Shown: positions 26,749 to 35,465 of the stretch, piece by piece
How the letters are laid out: every line of letters begins with the position of its first letter
Numbering within the stretch: the stretch's first letter is position 1
From: Rhodospirillales bacterium
GTDB lineage: Bacteria; Pseudomonadota; Alphaproteobacteria; ATCC43930; CGMCC-115725
Direction: 5' to 3'
NCBI GenBank assembly: GCA_947473305.1
Contig: CANJCB010000003.1
Span: forward strand, 1 to 64,000
Length of the DNA: 64,000 nt
The notes under the pieces: generated by a model
Databases searched by the model: none
The model's input: only the letters and a program-made list of their open reading frames with translations
Told to the model about the DNA's origin: nothing
Made by a program: the position numbers and the translations under genes

Positions 26749-27531
26749 CTATCGCCGCAGACCGCCTGTGGCCGCAGCGATACTGTCGGCCACCAGCCCC
26801 CCGAGACAGCCGTAGCTCCGGTCGTTCATATGGAGATGGTCGGCCGCCAGGATCGATTTCAGCGGCACCCCCGCCTCCTCCGCCCAAGAGCGCATCACGG
26901 CGAAGCGGCGGAAAAGGGCCACGTTCTCGGTCCGGGCGAGATGCGCGGTGACGCGCAGCATGTCCTTGTGCCGCGGGCGGAGCATCAGCGCAGGGGCATA
27001 TTGCAGGTCCATCAGCATGAGATCCGCCCCGCTGGCCTTCAGCCGCAGCACCCCTTCGCGCATCAGGACCGCGTCGGCCCTTGTGGGATCGCCGCGCAAG
27101 ACGGCATTGGCGCCGACCTGCCAGATCACGAGGTCGGGTTTCTCACTGAGCACATCGATGTCGATGCGCTCCAGCATGGTCTTCTCGGTATCGCCGCCGA
27201 CGCCCCGGTTGAGCACCCGGAGCGATGCCGCCGGGAAGCGCTGGCGCAATTCCCCTTCGAGGCGGCTCGGATAGCTCAGCGAGGGATCGCTCGCCCCGGT
27301 CCCGAAGGTCGAGGAGGAGCCGAAGGCGACGATGGTGAGCGGCTCCCCGCTGCGCAGCAGTTTGGCTGTGCGCGGCAAGGGTGCGCCGAGGTTCAGAAGC
27401 TCGGCAGGAACCTCGCAGCGGTCGGCGGTCGGCTGGCCGAAAGCGACTGCCGGCAGGATCCTCCCCCCGGCCAGGGTCAGGGGTAGGGCCAAGGCGAGGG
27501 CCAGCGCCACGGCGAAGCGCGAGCGCCTCAC
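26749..27531 (-). CDS. Secreted SGNH/GDSL-family esterase
   Basis: The 260-residue protein has an Ala/Leu-rich signal peptide (residues 1-30). Block I is IVAFGSSSTFGTG near 67-79, with the catalytic Ser in an SSS variant of GDS. Block II is GVGGDTEKTM, block III is VGANAV in place of GxND, and block V is DHLHMND with the catalytic Asp/His pair. The start is GTG at 27531. Such secreted esterases often deacetylate polysaccharides or peptidoglycan, which would fit the sugar-nucleotide genes nearby, but the substrate is unknown. A DedA gene lies 13 bases upstream on the same strand. Confidence 0.82.
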   Translation of the reverse strand: MRRSRFAVALALALALPLTLAGGRILPAVAFGQPTADRCEVPAELLNLGAPLPRTAKLLRSGEPLTIVAFGSSSTFGTGASDPSLSYPSRLEGELRQRFPAASLRVLNRGVGGDTEKTMLERIDIDVLSEKPDLVIWQVGANAVLRGDPTRADAVLMREGVLRLKASGADLMLMDLQYAPALMLRPRHKDMLRVTAHLARTENVALFRRFAVMRSWAEEAGVPLKSILAADHLHMNDRSYGCLGGLVADSIAAATGGLRR

Positions 27532-27544
27532 CGGCCCGTCATTC

Positions 27545-28168
27545 TCAGCGCCACCGAAGCGGGATAAGCCTCGCCCGCGCGTACCAGAGAACGGCGGCCG
27601 TCGCGGCGGCGATGGCGGCGACCAGCAGCCACTGGTCGTCGTCCAATTGCCAGAGCGCCCCGATGACGCCCCCCATGATGCCGCCCCAGATCAGGACCGC
27701 CGGCGCCCAGACCAGGGCCGAAAGCGCGCTATAGAGATGGAAGCGCCCGCTGGGCATGGAGAGCATCCCCGCCACCAGCGGCACGGAACAGCGCAAGGGA
27801 CCGAAGAAGCGCGCGACCAGGATGCTCTTGCCGCCATGCTTCACGACGAAAGCGCGCGCGCGCTCCAGAATCTCGGGCCGCTTGCGGACAAGCTTCCACT
27901 GGGGGATCGAGTCCTGAAAATACGCGCCCAGAAAATAGGAGACGACATTCCCCATATAAGCGCCCGGAACCGCCCAGATCACGATCCAGGTGGGATCGAG
28001 AATGCCCTCCCACATGAGCGCGCCGACGGCGATCAGAAAGGCCGTGCCGGGCATCAGGATACCGAGGATCGGCACGGCTTCCGAGAAGGCGACGACGGCC
28101 ACCGCCGGTCCCGCCCAAAAGGCGTTCTCCCGGATGAAGGTGACGGCCGCGTCTAGGTAATTCTCCAT
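27545..28168 (-). CDS. DedA / VTT-domain membrane protein (copy 1)
   Basis: This 207-residue inner-membrane protein has about five hydrophobic segments. It carries the DedA motifs FSEAVPILGILMPGTAFLIAVG near 28-49 (the F/ExxPxxPG reentrant loop), YMGNVVSYFLGAYF near 71-84, and ARFFGPLRCSVPLVAGM near 119-135. DedA proteins are proposed lipid scramblases or flippases for polyprenyl-phosphate or phosphatidylethanolamine. The start is ATG at 28168. It probably shares a transcript with the SGNH esterase. A second DedA gene lies at 39771. Confidence 0.88.
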   Translation of the reverse strand: MENYLDAAVTFIRENAFWAGPAVAVVAFSEAVPILGILMPGTAFLIAVGALMWEGILDPTWIVIWAVPGAYMGNVVSYFLGAYFQDSIPQWKLVRKRPEILERARAFVVKHGGKSILVARFFGPLRCSVPLVAGMLSMPSGRFHLYSALSALVWAPAVLIWGGIMGGVIGALWQLDDDQWLLVAAIAAATAAVLWYARARLIPLRWR

Positions 28169-28196
28169 GACCAGATCCGCTGTTTACCAGATACCC

Positions 28197-28285
28197 CGTC
28201 ATTGCGAGGCGGCGAAAGCCGCCGTGGCAATCCAGATCTTTCCCGCGGCAAGACCTGGATTGCTTCGCTCACGCTCGCAATGACA
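28197..28285. repeat. Repeat family C copy 3
   Basis: It begins CGTCATTGCGAGGCGGCG and includes GTGGCAATCCAG. The other end is CTGGATTGCTTCGC with ACGCTCGCAATGACA. It lies in the divergent gap between the DedA gene and the BMP substrate-binding gene. Confidence 0.88.
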
Positions 28286-28391
28286 ACGTGAAGCGATCCT
28301 AGCATGTTGGCGAGCCTCGCAAAACAGGCCTGCCCGAGGCACCCGGATAGGGTTACACTTCCGCGACATCCGGCAAGAGGAGAACGGCGGC

Positions 28392-29372
28392 ATGGGGAAA
28401 GCGTGGATCTTGGCGCTCGGTCTTATGACGACGCTCGCCTCCCCCGCTTCGGCCCAGACCTTCCAGCCCGCCATCGTCTATGACGTGGGCGGCAAGGCGG
28501 ATAAATCCTTCAACGAGGCGGCCTTCGCCGGGGCCGAGCGCTTCCGCAAGGAAACCGGCGTCGCCTTCCGCGAGTTCGAGATTTCCGCCGAGGCCCAGCG
28601 CGAGCAGGCCTTCGCCAATATGGCGCGGCGCGGGGCGAGCATCGTCATCGGCATCGGCTTCACCCAGAAGGTGGCGCTGGAAAAGGTCGCCAAGCAATAT
28701 CCCACCGTCAAATTCACCCTGGTCGATACGACGAGCGACCTTCCCAACGTCCAATCCGTCATCTTCCGGGAACAGGAGGGCAGCTTCCTGGTCGGCATGC
28801 TGGCGGCCATGGCGAGCAAGACCCATAAGGTGGGCTTCGTCGGCGGCATGGATATCCCGCTGATCCGGCGGTTCGCGCTGGGCTATTCCGATGGCGCGAA
28901 ACACGCGGATCCCGCGACCGAAGTCTTCCAGAACATGACCGGCTCCACCCCCGCCGCCTGGACCGATCCGGCACGCGGCGCGGAACTGGCGAGGAGCCAG
29001 ATCGACCGGGGCGCCGATGTGATCTTCGCGGCGGCGGGCACCACGGGCCTGGGCGTGCTCCAGGCGACGGCGGACGGCGGCAAGCTCGGCATCGGGGTCG
29101 ATGCGAACCAGGACCATCTCCATCCCGGCCGCATGCTGACCTCCATGGTGAAACGGGTGGATCTGGTGGTCTACCGCGCCTTCATGGCGGCCAAGAACGG
29201 CGACTGGAAACCGGGGATCGCGGTGCTGGGCCTCGCCGAGGACGCGGTCGGCTATACGGTGGACGAGCACAACGACAAGCTCATCACCCCGGAGATGAAG
29301 GCCAAGGTCGAGGCCGCCCGCGCCGAGATCATCGCCGGCCGGCTCAAGGTCCGCGAATACCAGGCGCCGTGA
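28392..29372 (+). CDS. BMP-family ABC transporter substrate-binding protein (nucleoside type)
   Basis: The 326-residue periplasmic binding protein has a signal peptide ending ASPASAQT. The mature start IVYDVGGKADKSFNEAAFAG is the BMP/Med signature, with DKSFN. GIGFTQKVALEKVA and GVDANQDHLHP complete the ligand-binding fold. Related proteins (RnsB/BmpA and the MED lipoproteins) bind purine and pyrimidine nucleosides. It lacks a lipobox Cys, so it is soluble. It heads an operon with an ATPase, two permeases and cytidine deaminase. Confidence 0.9.
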   Translation: MGKAWILALGLMTTLASPASAQTFQPAIVYDVGGKADKSFNEAAFAGAERFRKETGVAFREFEISAEAQREQAFANMARRGASIVIGIGFTQKVALEKVAKQYPTVKFTLVDTTSDLPNVQSVIFREQEGSFLVGMLAAMASKTHKVGFVGGMDIPLIRRFALGYSDGAKHADPATEVFQNMTGSTPAAWTDPARGAELARSQIDRGADVIFAAAGTTGLGVLQATADGGKLGIGVDANQDHLHPGRMLTSMVKRVDLVVYRAFMAAKNGDWKPGIAVLGLAEDAVGYTVDEHNDKLITPEMKAKVEAARAEIIAGRLKVREYQAP

Positions 29373-29397
29373 TGCCAGTTGCTGTCACCCACCCCCC

Positions 29398-29417
29398 GTC
29401 ATGCCTGGGCATGACGA
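29398..29417. repeat. Collapsed family D inverted repeat
   Basis: CGTCATGCC-TG-GGCATGACG is the bare outer palindrome of family D without an interior. It sits in the short gap between the binding protein and the ATPase, and it overlaps the furthest-upstream candidate ATG of the ATPase (29401). Confidence 0.65.
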
Positions 29418-29439
29418 CTTTATGGGTATGTGGGACTGC

Positions 29440-30972
29440 ATGACCCTGGAAACGCCCGCCGTCGCCTTCGTCGGCATCGACAAGCGCTTCGGGGCTGTTC
29501 ATGCCAATCGCGACATTTCCCTGACCTTGGCCAAGGGGTCGATCCACGGGCTTATCGGCGAGAACGGGGCGGGGAAATCGACGCTCGCCAATATCCTCTA
29601 CGGCTATCTCAGCCCCGACCGTGGCGAGATTCGCATCGACGGCCAGCCCCGGCGCTTCAGCAACCCCAGCGAGGCCATCGCCGCCGGGATCGGCATGGTC
29701 CATCAGCATTTCATGCTGGTCGAGACCTTCACGGTCCTGGAAAACCTGATCCTGGGCGACGGCTCCCGCTCCCTGCGCGAGGCCAAGGCTTCGGCGCTGG
29801 CGACCCTGGCGCGGCTTGCCAAGGACCACGATCTGGGCGTCGATCCCGAAGCCGTGGTCGCGACCCTGCCCGTGGGCCTGCGCCAGCGGGTCGAGATCAT
29901 CAAGGCGCTCCATCGCGGCGCCCAGATCCTGATCCTCGACGAACCCACGGCGGTCCTCACGCCCGCCGAGGCCGAGGGGCTCTTCACCCTGCTCCGCGCC
30001 TTGAAGGCGGAAGGCCGCACGGTCCTGCTGGTGACCCATAAATTGAAGGAGATCATGGCGATCACCGACCATGTGACCGTGCTCCGCCAGGGCGCGGTTG
30101 TCGGGACCGTCGAGACCAGATCGTCCAGCCCCGCCGAACTCGCGGAACTCATGATCGGCCGAAAGCCGTCCCCGCCCCGGCGCGAACTTTCGGCGCCCGG
30201 CGGGGCGGTGCTGGAAGTGCGGAACCTCCGGGTGACGGGCGGCGACGGCAGGACGCTCCTGCGCGACGCCTCGCTTTCGGTCCATGCGGGCGAGATTGTC
30301 GGGATCGCGGGGGTCGCCGGCAACGGGCAGTCGGAACTCCTGGGCGCGCTGGCCGGGCTCCTGCGCCCCGGCGGCGGCAAGGTCGCACTCCTCGGCCAGG
30401 ACATCACCCGCCTCGACGGGCGCGAGCGGCGGGGCCTCGGCATCGGCCATATCCCGGAGGATCGCCTGCGCGACGGCATGATCGCCGACATGTCCGCCAC
30501 GGAAACCGGCCTCCTCGGCCGTCAGCACGAGCCCCGCTTCAACCGGCCGCTGCTGCTGCGCCGAGGCTTCGTGCTGGAGACGGTCACGGGCTGGATGCGG
30601 GACTACGACATCCGCCCGCCCGATCCCGGTCGCGCCAGCGCCTCCTTCAGCGGCGGCAACCAGCAGAAACTCGTCTGCGCGCGGGAGATGGAGCGGAAGC
30701 CCGCCCTCCTGCTGGTCGGGCAGCCGACCCGGGGCGTCGATATCGGGGCCATCGAATTCATCCATGACCGGCTCTTGCGGCTCAGAGACGCGGGCGCGGC
30801 GATCCTGTTGGTCTCGGTGGAATTGGACGAGATCCGCGCGCTCTCCGACCGCATCCTCGTGATGGCGGGCGGCTCCATCGTCGGCGAGTTGTCGCCCCAG
30901 GAGGCGAGCGACCGCACCCTCGGCCTGCTGATGGCCGGGATGGAAGCCAAGCCAGGGACCGAGGCCGCATGA
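29440..30972 (+). CDS. Duplicated-domain ABC ATPase of the nucleoside importer
   Basis: The 510-residue protein has two nucleotide-binding domains, as in ribose/nucleoside importers (RbsA, NupO). The first domain has GENGAGKST, signature-like LPVGLRQRVEIIKALH and ILILDEPTAVLTP. The second has the degenerate Walker A GVAGNGQSELLGAL and signature FSGGNQQKLVCAREM. ATP hydrolysis is therefore probably asymmetric. The ATG at 29440 is chosen because the VAFVGIDKRFG core follows at normal distance. In-frame ATGs at 29401, 29422 and 29428 are possible, and no start has a convincing ribosome binding site. Confidence 0.88.
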   Translation: MTLETPAVAFVGIDKRFGAVHANRDISLTLAKGSIHGLIGENGAGKSTLANILYGYLSPDRGEIRIDGQPRRFSNPSEAIAAGIGMVHQHFMLVETFTVLENLILGDGSRSLREAKASALATLARLAKDHDLGVDPEAVVATLPVGLRQRVEIIKALHRGAQILILDEPTAVLTPAEAEGLFTLLRALKAEGRTVLLVTHKLKEIMAITDHVTVLRQGAVVGTVETRSSSPAELAELMIGRKPSPPRRELSAPGGAVLEVRNLRVTGGDGRTLLRDASLSVHAGEIVGIAGVAGNGQSELLGALAGLLRPGGGKVALLGQDITRLDGRERRGLGIGHIPEDRLRDGMIADMSATETGLLGRQHEPRFNRPLLLRRGFVLETVTGWMRDYDIRPPDPGRASASFSGGNQQKLVCAREMERKPALLLVGQPTRGVDIGAIEFIHDRLLRLRDAGAAILLVSVELDEIRALSDRILVMAGGSIVGELSPQEASDRTLGLLMAGMEAKPGTEAA

Positions 30973-30982
30973 CGCCGCCAAG

Positions 30983-32062
30983 ATGACAAGGGCCAAACTG
31001 CCCGCCTGGGTCGATTACGGCCTCGCGCCGCTGCTGACGCTCGCCGCCGCCCTGGGCGCCTCGTCGCTGGCGATCCTGGCCATCGGCGAGAACCCCTGGG
31101 CGGCGCTCTCGACCCTGGCCGGGGGCGCTGTCGGGGATACATCGGGCATCGGCTATACGCTCTATTACGCGACGAACTTCGTCTTCGCGGGGCTGGCGGT
31201 GGCGCTGCCTTTCCACGGCGGCTCCTTCAACATCGGCGGCGAGGGACAGGCCTATCTCGGCGGGCTGGGTGCGGCGCTGGTCTGCCTCGCCCTGCCGGCG
31301 GCCTCCTGGTGGCTGGTCCTGCCGCTGGCCTTCATCGCGGCCTTCGCCTTCGGGGCGGGCTGGGCTTTCGTGCCCGCCTGGCTCAAGGCGACGCGCGACA
31401 GCCATGTCGTCATCACCACGATCATGTTCAATTTGATCGCCTCGGCGCTGATGGCCTATCTGTTGGTGAACGTGCTGATCGCACCCGGCCAGAGCGCGCC
31501 GGAAACCGTCACCTTTGCCGAATCCGCCTGGCTGCCCCAGGTGACGCCGCTGCTCGCCTCGATGGGGATCGAGATCGGGCCTTCGCCCTTGAACCTCTCC
31601 TTCCCCGTGGCGATCCTGGCGAGCTTCGGGGTCTGGCTGCTGCTCTGGCGGACGCGTTGGGGCTACGAGATCCGCGCCGCCGGGCTCAACGAGAACGCGG
31701 CGGCCTATGGCGGGATCTCCCTGGCGCGGACCACGATCCTGTCGCTCTGCCTGGGCGGCGGATTGGCGGGCCTGGTGGCGCTCAACGAAGTGCTCGGCGC
31801 GCAGCACCGGCTGCTGCTGGGTTTCCCCGGCGGCTATGGCTTCGCAGGCATCGCCGTGGCGCTCATGGGGCGCAACCATCCCGTCGGCATCTTCCTTGCG
31901 GCGCTGCTTTTCGGCGCGCTCTACCAGGGCGGCACGGAATTGAGCTTCGACATGCCCGACGTGACCCGCGAGATCGTCGTGGTGATCGAGGGGCTGGTGA
32001 TCCTCTTCTGCGGAGCGCTGGAAAGCCTCTTCCGCAAGCGCCTCGAAGCGATCTTCGCGTGA
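30983..32062 (+). CDS. ABC transporter permease 1 (nucleoside type)
   Basis: The 359-residue membrane protein has eight to ten helices and the BPD_transp_2 fold. LPFHGGSFNIGGEGQAYLGG near 74-93 is the hallmark of the nucleoside/BMP permease family, and the coupling segment RAAGLNENAAAYGGIS near 230-245 contacts the ATPase. The ATG at 30983 lies 10 bases after the ATPase stop. It overlaps the second permease by one base (TGATG). Confidence 0.9.
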   Translation: MTRAKLPAWVDYGLAPLLTLAAALGASSLAILAIGENPWAALSTLAGGAVGDTSGIGYTLYYATNFVFAGLAVALPFHGGSFNIGGEGQAYLGGLGAALVCLALPAASWWLVLPLAFIAAFAFGAGWAFVPAWLKATRDSHVVITTIMFNLIASALMAYLLVNVLIAPGQSAPETVTFAESAWLPQVTPLLASMGIEIGPSPLNLSFPVAILASFGVWLLLWRTRWGYEIRAAGLNENAAAYGGISLARTTILSLCLGGGLAGLVALNEVLGAQHRLLLGFPGGYGFAGIAVALMGRNHPVGIFLAALLFGALYQGGTELSFDMPDVTREIVVVIEGLVILFCGALESLFRKRLEAIFA

Positions 32063-33033
32063 TGGACGAGCTTGTCCAATTCGTCTCGATCCTTTCGGCG
32101 ACGATCCGGCTCGCAGCGCCCCTGGTGCTGGCGGCCCTGGGCGGGCTCTTCGCCGAGCGGTCCGGCGTCATCGACATCGCCATCGAGGCCAAAATGCTGG
32201 CCGCCGCCTTCGCCGCCGCCTCGGCCGCCTCGGTGACGGGATCGCCCTGGATCGGCCTGCTCGCCGGGATCGCGGCGGCGGTGGCGCTCGCGCTCATCCA
32301 CGCCTATGCCTGCGTCAGCCACCAGGGCAATCAGGTCGTGTCCGGCATGGCGCTCAACATCCTGGCGGCGGGACTGCCCCCGGTGCTCGCCACGGCCTGG
32401 TTCCACCAGAGCGGCAATACCCCGGCCCTGCCTTCCGAGGCGCGGTTTCCCGCCCTCGACCTGCCGTTCTCGGCTCTGGCGGAGACCTGGCTCTGGTTGG
32501 ATCTCCTCTGGAACCGGCTGATCGGCGGACATAACCTTCTCGTCTATGTGGCCGCCGCCGCCGTCCCGCTTGCCGCCTTCGTCCTCTACCGCACCCGCTT
32601 CGGCCTCAGACTGCGCGCGGTGGGCGAGAACCCGGCGGCGGTCGATACGGCGGGGATTTCCGTGGTGCGGCTGCGCTATCAGGCGCTGATCATCGGCGGG
32701 GCCTTGAGCGGGGTGGCCGGGGCCTATCTCTCCATCGCGCAAGGGGCGGGCTTCACCCGGGACATGAGCGCGGGGCGGGGATTCCTGGCCCTGGCGGCCT
32801 TGATCTTCGGGAGATGGCGGCCGGTGCCGACCCTCCTCGCCTGCCTGCTTTTCGCCTGGGTGGATGCGATCCAGACCCGGCTCCAGGGCGTGGAAATCCC
32901 GGTGATCGGGTTCGTTCCTGTACAACTCGTCTCGGCGCTGCCCTATATCGTTACGGTGCTGCTGCTCGCGGGATGGGTCGGAAAAGCGAAACCGCCGCGC
33001 ACCATCGGCCTGCCCTATGGGAGACCTCGTTGA
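32062..33033 (+). CDS. ABC transporter permease 2 (nucleoside type)
   Basis: The 323-residue permease partners the one upstream. ALGGLFAERSGVIDIAIEAKM near 26-46 is the second-permease signature (SGVxNIGxEG type), QGNQVVSGMALNI follows, and the coupling loop RAVGENPAAVDTAGIS lies near 193-208. It starts at ATG 32062, overlapping the first permease stop. It ends in a TTGA overlap with the cytidine deaminase start. Confidence 0.9.
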   Translation: MDELVQFVSILSATIRLAAPLVLAALGGLFAERSGVIDIAIEAKMLAAAFAAASAASVTGSPWIGLLAGIAAAVALALIHAYACVSHQGNQVVSGMALNILAAGLPPVLATAWFHQSGNTPALPSEARFPALDLPFSALAETWLWLDLLWNRLIGGHNLLVYVAAAAVPLAAFVLYRTRFGLRLRAVGENPAAVDTAGISVVRLRYQALIIGGALSGVAGAYLSIAQGAGFTRDMSAGRGFLALAALIFGRWRPVPTLLACLLFAWVDAIQTRLQGVEIPVIGFVPVQLVSALPYIVTVLLLAGWVGKAKPPRTIGLPYGRPR

Positions 33034-33431
33034 GCGACCTGAAAGAGCTGATCGACGCGGCGCGCCTGGCCCGCGCCAACGCCCATTCGCCCTATTCGCG
33101 CTTTTCCGTGGGAGCTGCCTTACGCACCGACGATGGCAGGCTCTTCTCCGGCGCCAATGTGGAGAACGCCTCCTATCCCGAGGGCATCTGCGCCGAGACC
33201 GCCGCCATCGCCGCCATGGTTTCGGCGGGCGGCCGCCATATCGCGGAGATCGTCGTGCTGGCCGGCGGCAAGGCGACCTGCGTCCCCTGCGGCGGCTGCC
33301 GCCAGCGTTTGCGGGAATTCGCCACCGAGACGACCCCCATCCACCTCTGTGGCATCGAGGGGCACCGCCAGACCGTCACCCTGGGCGAATTGCTGCCCAT
33401 GGGCTTCGGCGCGGGGCATCTGCCGTCTTAG
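33030..33431 (+). CDS. cdd: Cytidine deaminase
   Basis: The 133-residue zinc enzyme converts cytidine and deoxycytidine to uridine forms. The small tetrameric type is shown by AHSPYSRFSVGAAL near 17-30, NVENASYPEGICAETAAI with the Cys ligand and catalytic Glu, and PCGGCRQ with the other two Cys ligands. The start is TTG at 33030, behind GGGAG and overlapping the permease stop by four bases; no ATG fits. Its place at the end of the importer operon suggests the importer carries pyrimidine nucleosides for salvage. Confidence 0.93.
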   Translation: MSDLKELIDAARLARANAHSPYSRFSVGAALRTDDGRLFSGANVENASYPEGICAETAAIAAMVSAGGRHIAEIVVLAGGKATCVPCGGCRQRLREFATETTPIHLCGIEGHRQTVTLGELLPMGFGAGHLPS

Positions 33432-33441
33432 CGCCGTTCCC

Positions 33442-33520
33442 CGTAGGGCGGAAAAGCGGAGCGCATTCCGCCATTCCCGGCACCATCCTTGGCGGAACGC
33501 GCTCCGCTTTTCCGCCCTTT
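33442..33520. repeat. Repeat family B copy 2
   Basis: CGTAGGGCGGAAAAGCGGAG with GCGCATTCCGCC on the left is matched by GGCGGAACGCGCTCCGC with TTTTCCGCCC on the right. It occupies nearly all of the gap between the convergent cdd and TerC genes, ending two bases before the TerC stop, and could serve as a bidirectional transcript end. Confidence 0.9.
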
Positions 33521-33522
33521 AT

Positions 33523-34137
33523 CTAGCCCGCGATCCCTGTTGCCCGGATCACCTCGTGCGAGCCTTCGTAGATCATCCTGAACGCCACGAAGGCGACGAT
33601 GACGAGGCCGACCCAGGCGACCCAATGGTGCTTCGCCAGGAGCTTCGCCACGAAGGTCGAGGCGAGCCCCATGAGGCCGACCGACAGGATCAGGCCCACC
33701 ACCAGGATCCAGAAATGGTCCTTGGCCGTGCCGGCCACCGCCAGCACGTTGTCGAGCGACATCGACACATCCGCCAGCACGATCTGGAGCAGGGCCTGGT
33801 GGAAGCGGTCGGCTTCCTTGACGGGTTTGCCCGCCTCATCCTCGGCCTTGCCCGCGGCGGGCCGAAGATCGCGATACATCTTCCAGACGACCCAGAGCAG
33901 CAAGACGCCGCCCGCGAGCGTCAGGCCGACGATGGCCAGAAGCTGCGTCGCGACGCCGGCCAGCAGGATCCGCAGCACGGTCGCCGCGACGATCCCGTAG
34001 AAAATGGCTTTCCGCCGCTGCTCGGTCGGCAGGCGCGCCGCCGCCATGCCCACGACCACCGCGTTGTCCCCCGCGAGGACCACGTCGATGATGATCACCA
34101 TGACGAGGGCGCTGAGCGCCTCTACCCCAAAATCCAA
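33523..34137 (-). CDS. TerC/YjbE-family integral membrane protein
   Basis: The 204-residue protein has about seven membrane helices. The TerC-family hallmarks are VIIIDVVLAGDNAVVVGMAA near the start and LADVSMSLDNVLAVAGTA in the middle, each with conserved Asp residues in helices. A cytoplasmic loop separates the halves. The family includes manganese exporters such as YjbE/MeeY. I chose TTG at 34137 because it follows TCTGGAGGACGGA and gives LDFGVEALSAL, the expected N-terminus. The frame is open 18 codons further, to another TTG. The MFS gene is divergent. Confidence 0.85.
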   Translation of the reverse strand: MDFGVEALSALVMVIIIDVVLAGDNAVVVGMAAARLPTEQRRKAIFYGIVAATVLRILLAGVATQLLAIVGLTLAGGVLLLWVVWKMYRDLRPAAGKAEDEAGKPVKEADRFHQALLQIVLADVSMSLDNVLAVAGTAKDHFWILVVGLILSVGLMGLASTFVAKLLAKHHWVAWVGLVIVAFVAFRMIYEGSHEVIRATGIAG

Positions 34138-34289
34138 AATCCGTCCTCCAGACGAGAAAAGCGCCCCCGCGCCTCCCAATATGAAAAACAAACCTGACCA
34201 TCGGTCGCGAAAGTTTCAAGTCACGAAACAACCTGAGCGTGACATGACGGAAGATTGCGCCGATCGGCCAAGCGCCCCACACTCCGCCC

Positions 34290-35432
34290 ATGCTCGCCTC
34301 CCCCGCCGCGCGCCTCGCGCTCTTCTATGGTGCGACCTTTCTGGCGGCCGGGGTGCAATTGCCCTTCTGGCCGGTCTGGCTCAAGTCGCGCGGCCTCGGT
34401 GCTTCGGAGATCGGGCTGCTGCTGGCGGTCGGGATCTGGATCAAGGTCGCCGCGACGCCGCTCGTCGGCATCGTCGCCGACCGGATGAACCGCCGCCGCC
34501 TCATGATCGGCTTGGCGCTCCTCAGCCTTTGCGCCTATCTCCTGCTGCTGCCCGCTCACGATTTCCTGGGCCTGCTGCTCTTGACGACCCTGGCCACCAC
34601 CTCCGCGGCGAGCCTCGGGCCCCTGGGCGAGAACGCCACCCTCTCGGCGAGCAAAGCCGGAAAACTCGACTATGGGCGGGTCAGGCTCTGGGGCTCCTTG
34701 TCCTTCATCGTCGCGGTGCTGGGCAGCGGCTATCTCCTGAGCGAAGGCGGCTCGGACCTCATCCTCCTGCTGATCGCCGGGGCCTCGGGCCTGACGGTGC
34801 TCGCCTGCTTCGCGATTCCAGGGGAGATAGCGGGGAGAAAAGGGGCGCGGCCGGGAGCCTGGCGGGCGCTTCTGGGAGCGCGGCACCTCCTTTTCCTCGG
34901 CGCGGCGCTGCTCGTCCAGGCGAGCCACAGCGTCTATTACGCCTTCGGGACGCTCTATTGGTCGGCCCAGGGGTTCTCCAGCGCCACCATCGCCTGGCTC
35001 TGGGTCGAGGGCGTGGTGGCGGAGATCGCGCTCTTCTTCTGGGGCGGCCCCCTGGTGCGGCGGATCGGGCCACTGCGCCTGCTGGCCTTGGGCGGGGCGG
35101 GCGGCGCGCTGCGCTGGGCGGCGACGGGTTTCGTGATCGACCTTCCCACCCTGGCGGTGCTCCAGCTTTTCCACGCCTTGAGCTTCGGGGCCTCGCATCT
35201 GGGTGCCATGCACCAGCTCGCCCGGACGGTCCCGGCGGAGCAATCGGCCACGGGGCAGGCGCTCTATTCGGCTTCGGTCTCGGGCTTCGGCTTCGGTTTC
35301 GCGACCCTGCTGTCGGGGCCGCTCTATGCGGCCTATGGCGGCAGGGCCTATCTCGCCATGGCCGGGATGGCGGCGGGCGGCGCGCTCCTGGCGCTTCTGC
35401 TCAACCGACGCGACAGCGCGGCGGCCAAGTGA
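34290..35432 (+). CDS. MFS transporter of the HcaT-like (MFS_1_like) family
   Basis: The 380-residue protein has 12 predicted helices. LPFWPVWLKSRGLGASEIGLLLA near 24-46 and the A-loop GIVADRMNRRRLM near 59-71 mark the family that includes 3-phenylpropionate transporter HcaT and LacY-like permeases. DYGRVRLWGSLSF near 129-141 is also typical. Substrate is unknown. The ATG at 34290 is the first good start. An orphan SRP-type GTPase starts 33 bases after its stop on the same strand. Confidence 0.85.
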   Translation: MLASPAARLALFYGATFLAAGVQLPFWPVWLKSRGLGASEIGLLLAVGIWIKVAATPLVGIVADRMNRRRLMIGLALLSLCAYLLLLPAHDFLGLLLLTTLATTSAASLGPLGENATLSASKAGKLDYGRVRLWGSLSFIVAVLGSGYLLSEGGSDLILLLIAGASGLTVLACFAIPGEIAGRKGARPGAWRALLGARHLLFLGAALLVQASHSVYYAFGTLYWSAQGFSSATIAWLWVEGVVAEIALFFWGGPLVRRIGPLRLLALGGAGGALRWAATGFVIDLPTLAVLQLFHALSFGASHLGAMHQLARTVPAEQSATGQALYSASVSGFGFGFATLLSGPLYAAYGGRAYLAMAGMAAGGALLALLLNRRDSAAAK

Positions 35433-35465
35433 TAAATCTGGAGACCTGAGAGAAGGAGACCCCCT

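Noticed and set aside
28286-28391. Riboswitch upstream of the nucleoside importer operon
   Set aside because: No purine or other known aptamer core is visible; only the end of a family C repeat and an ordinary leader.
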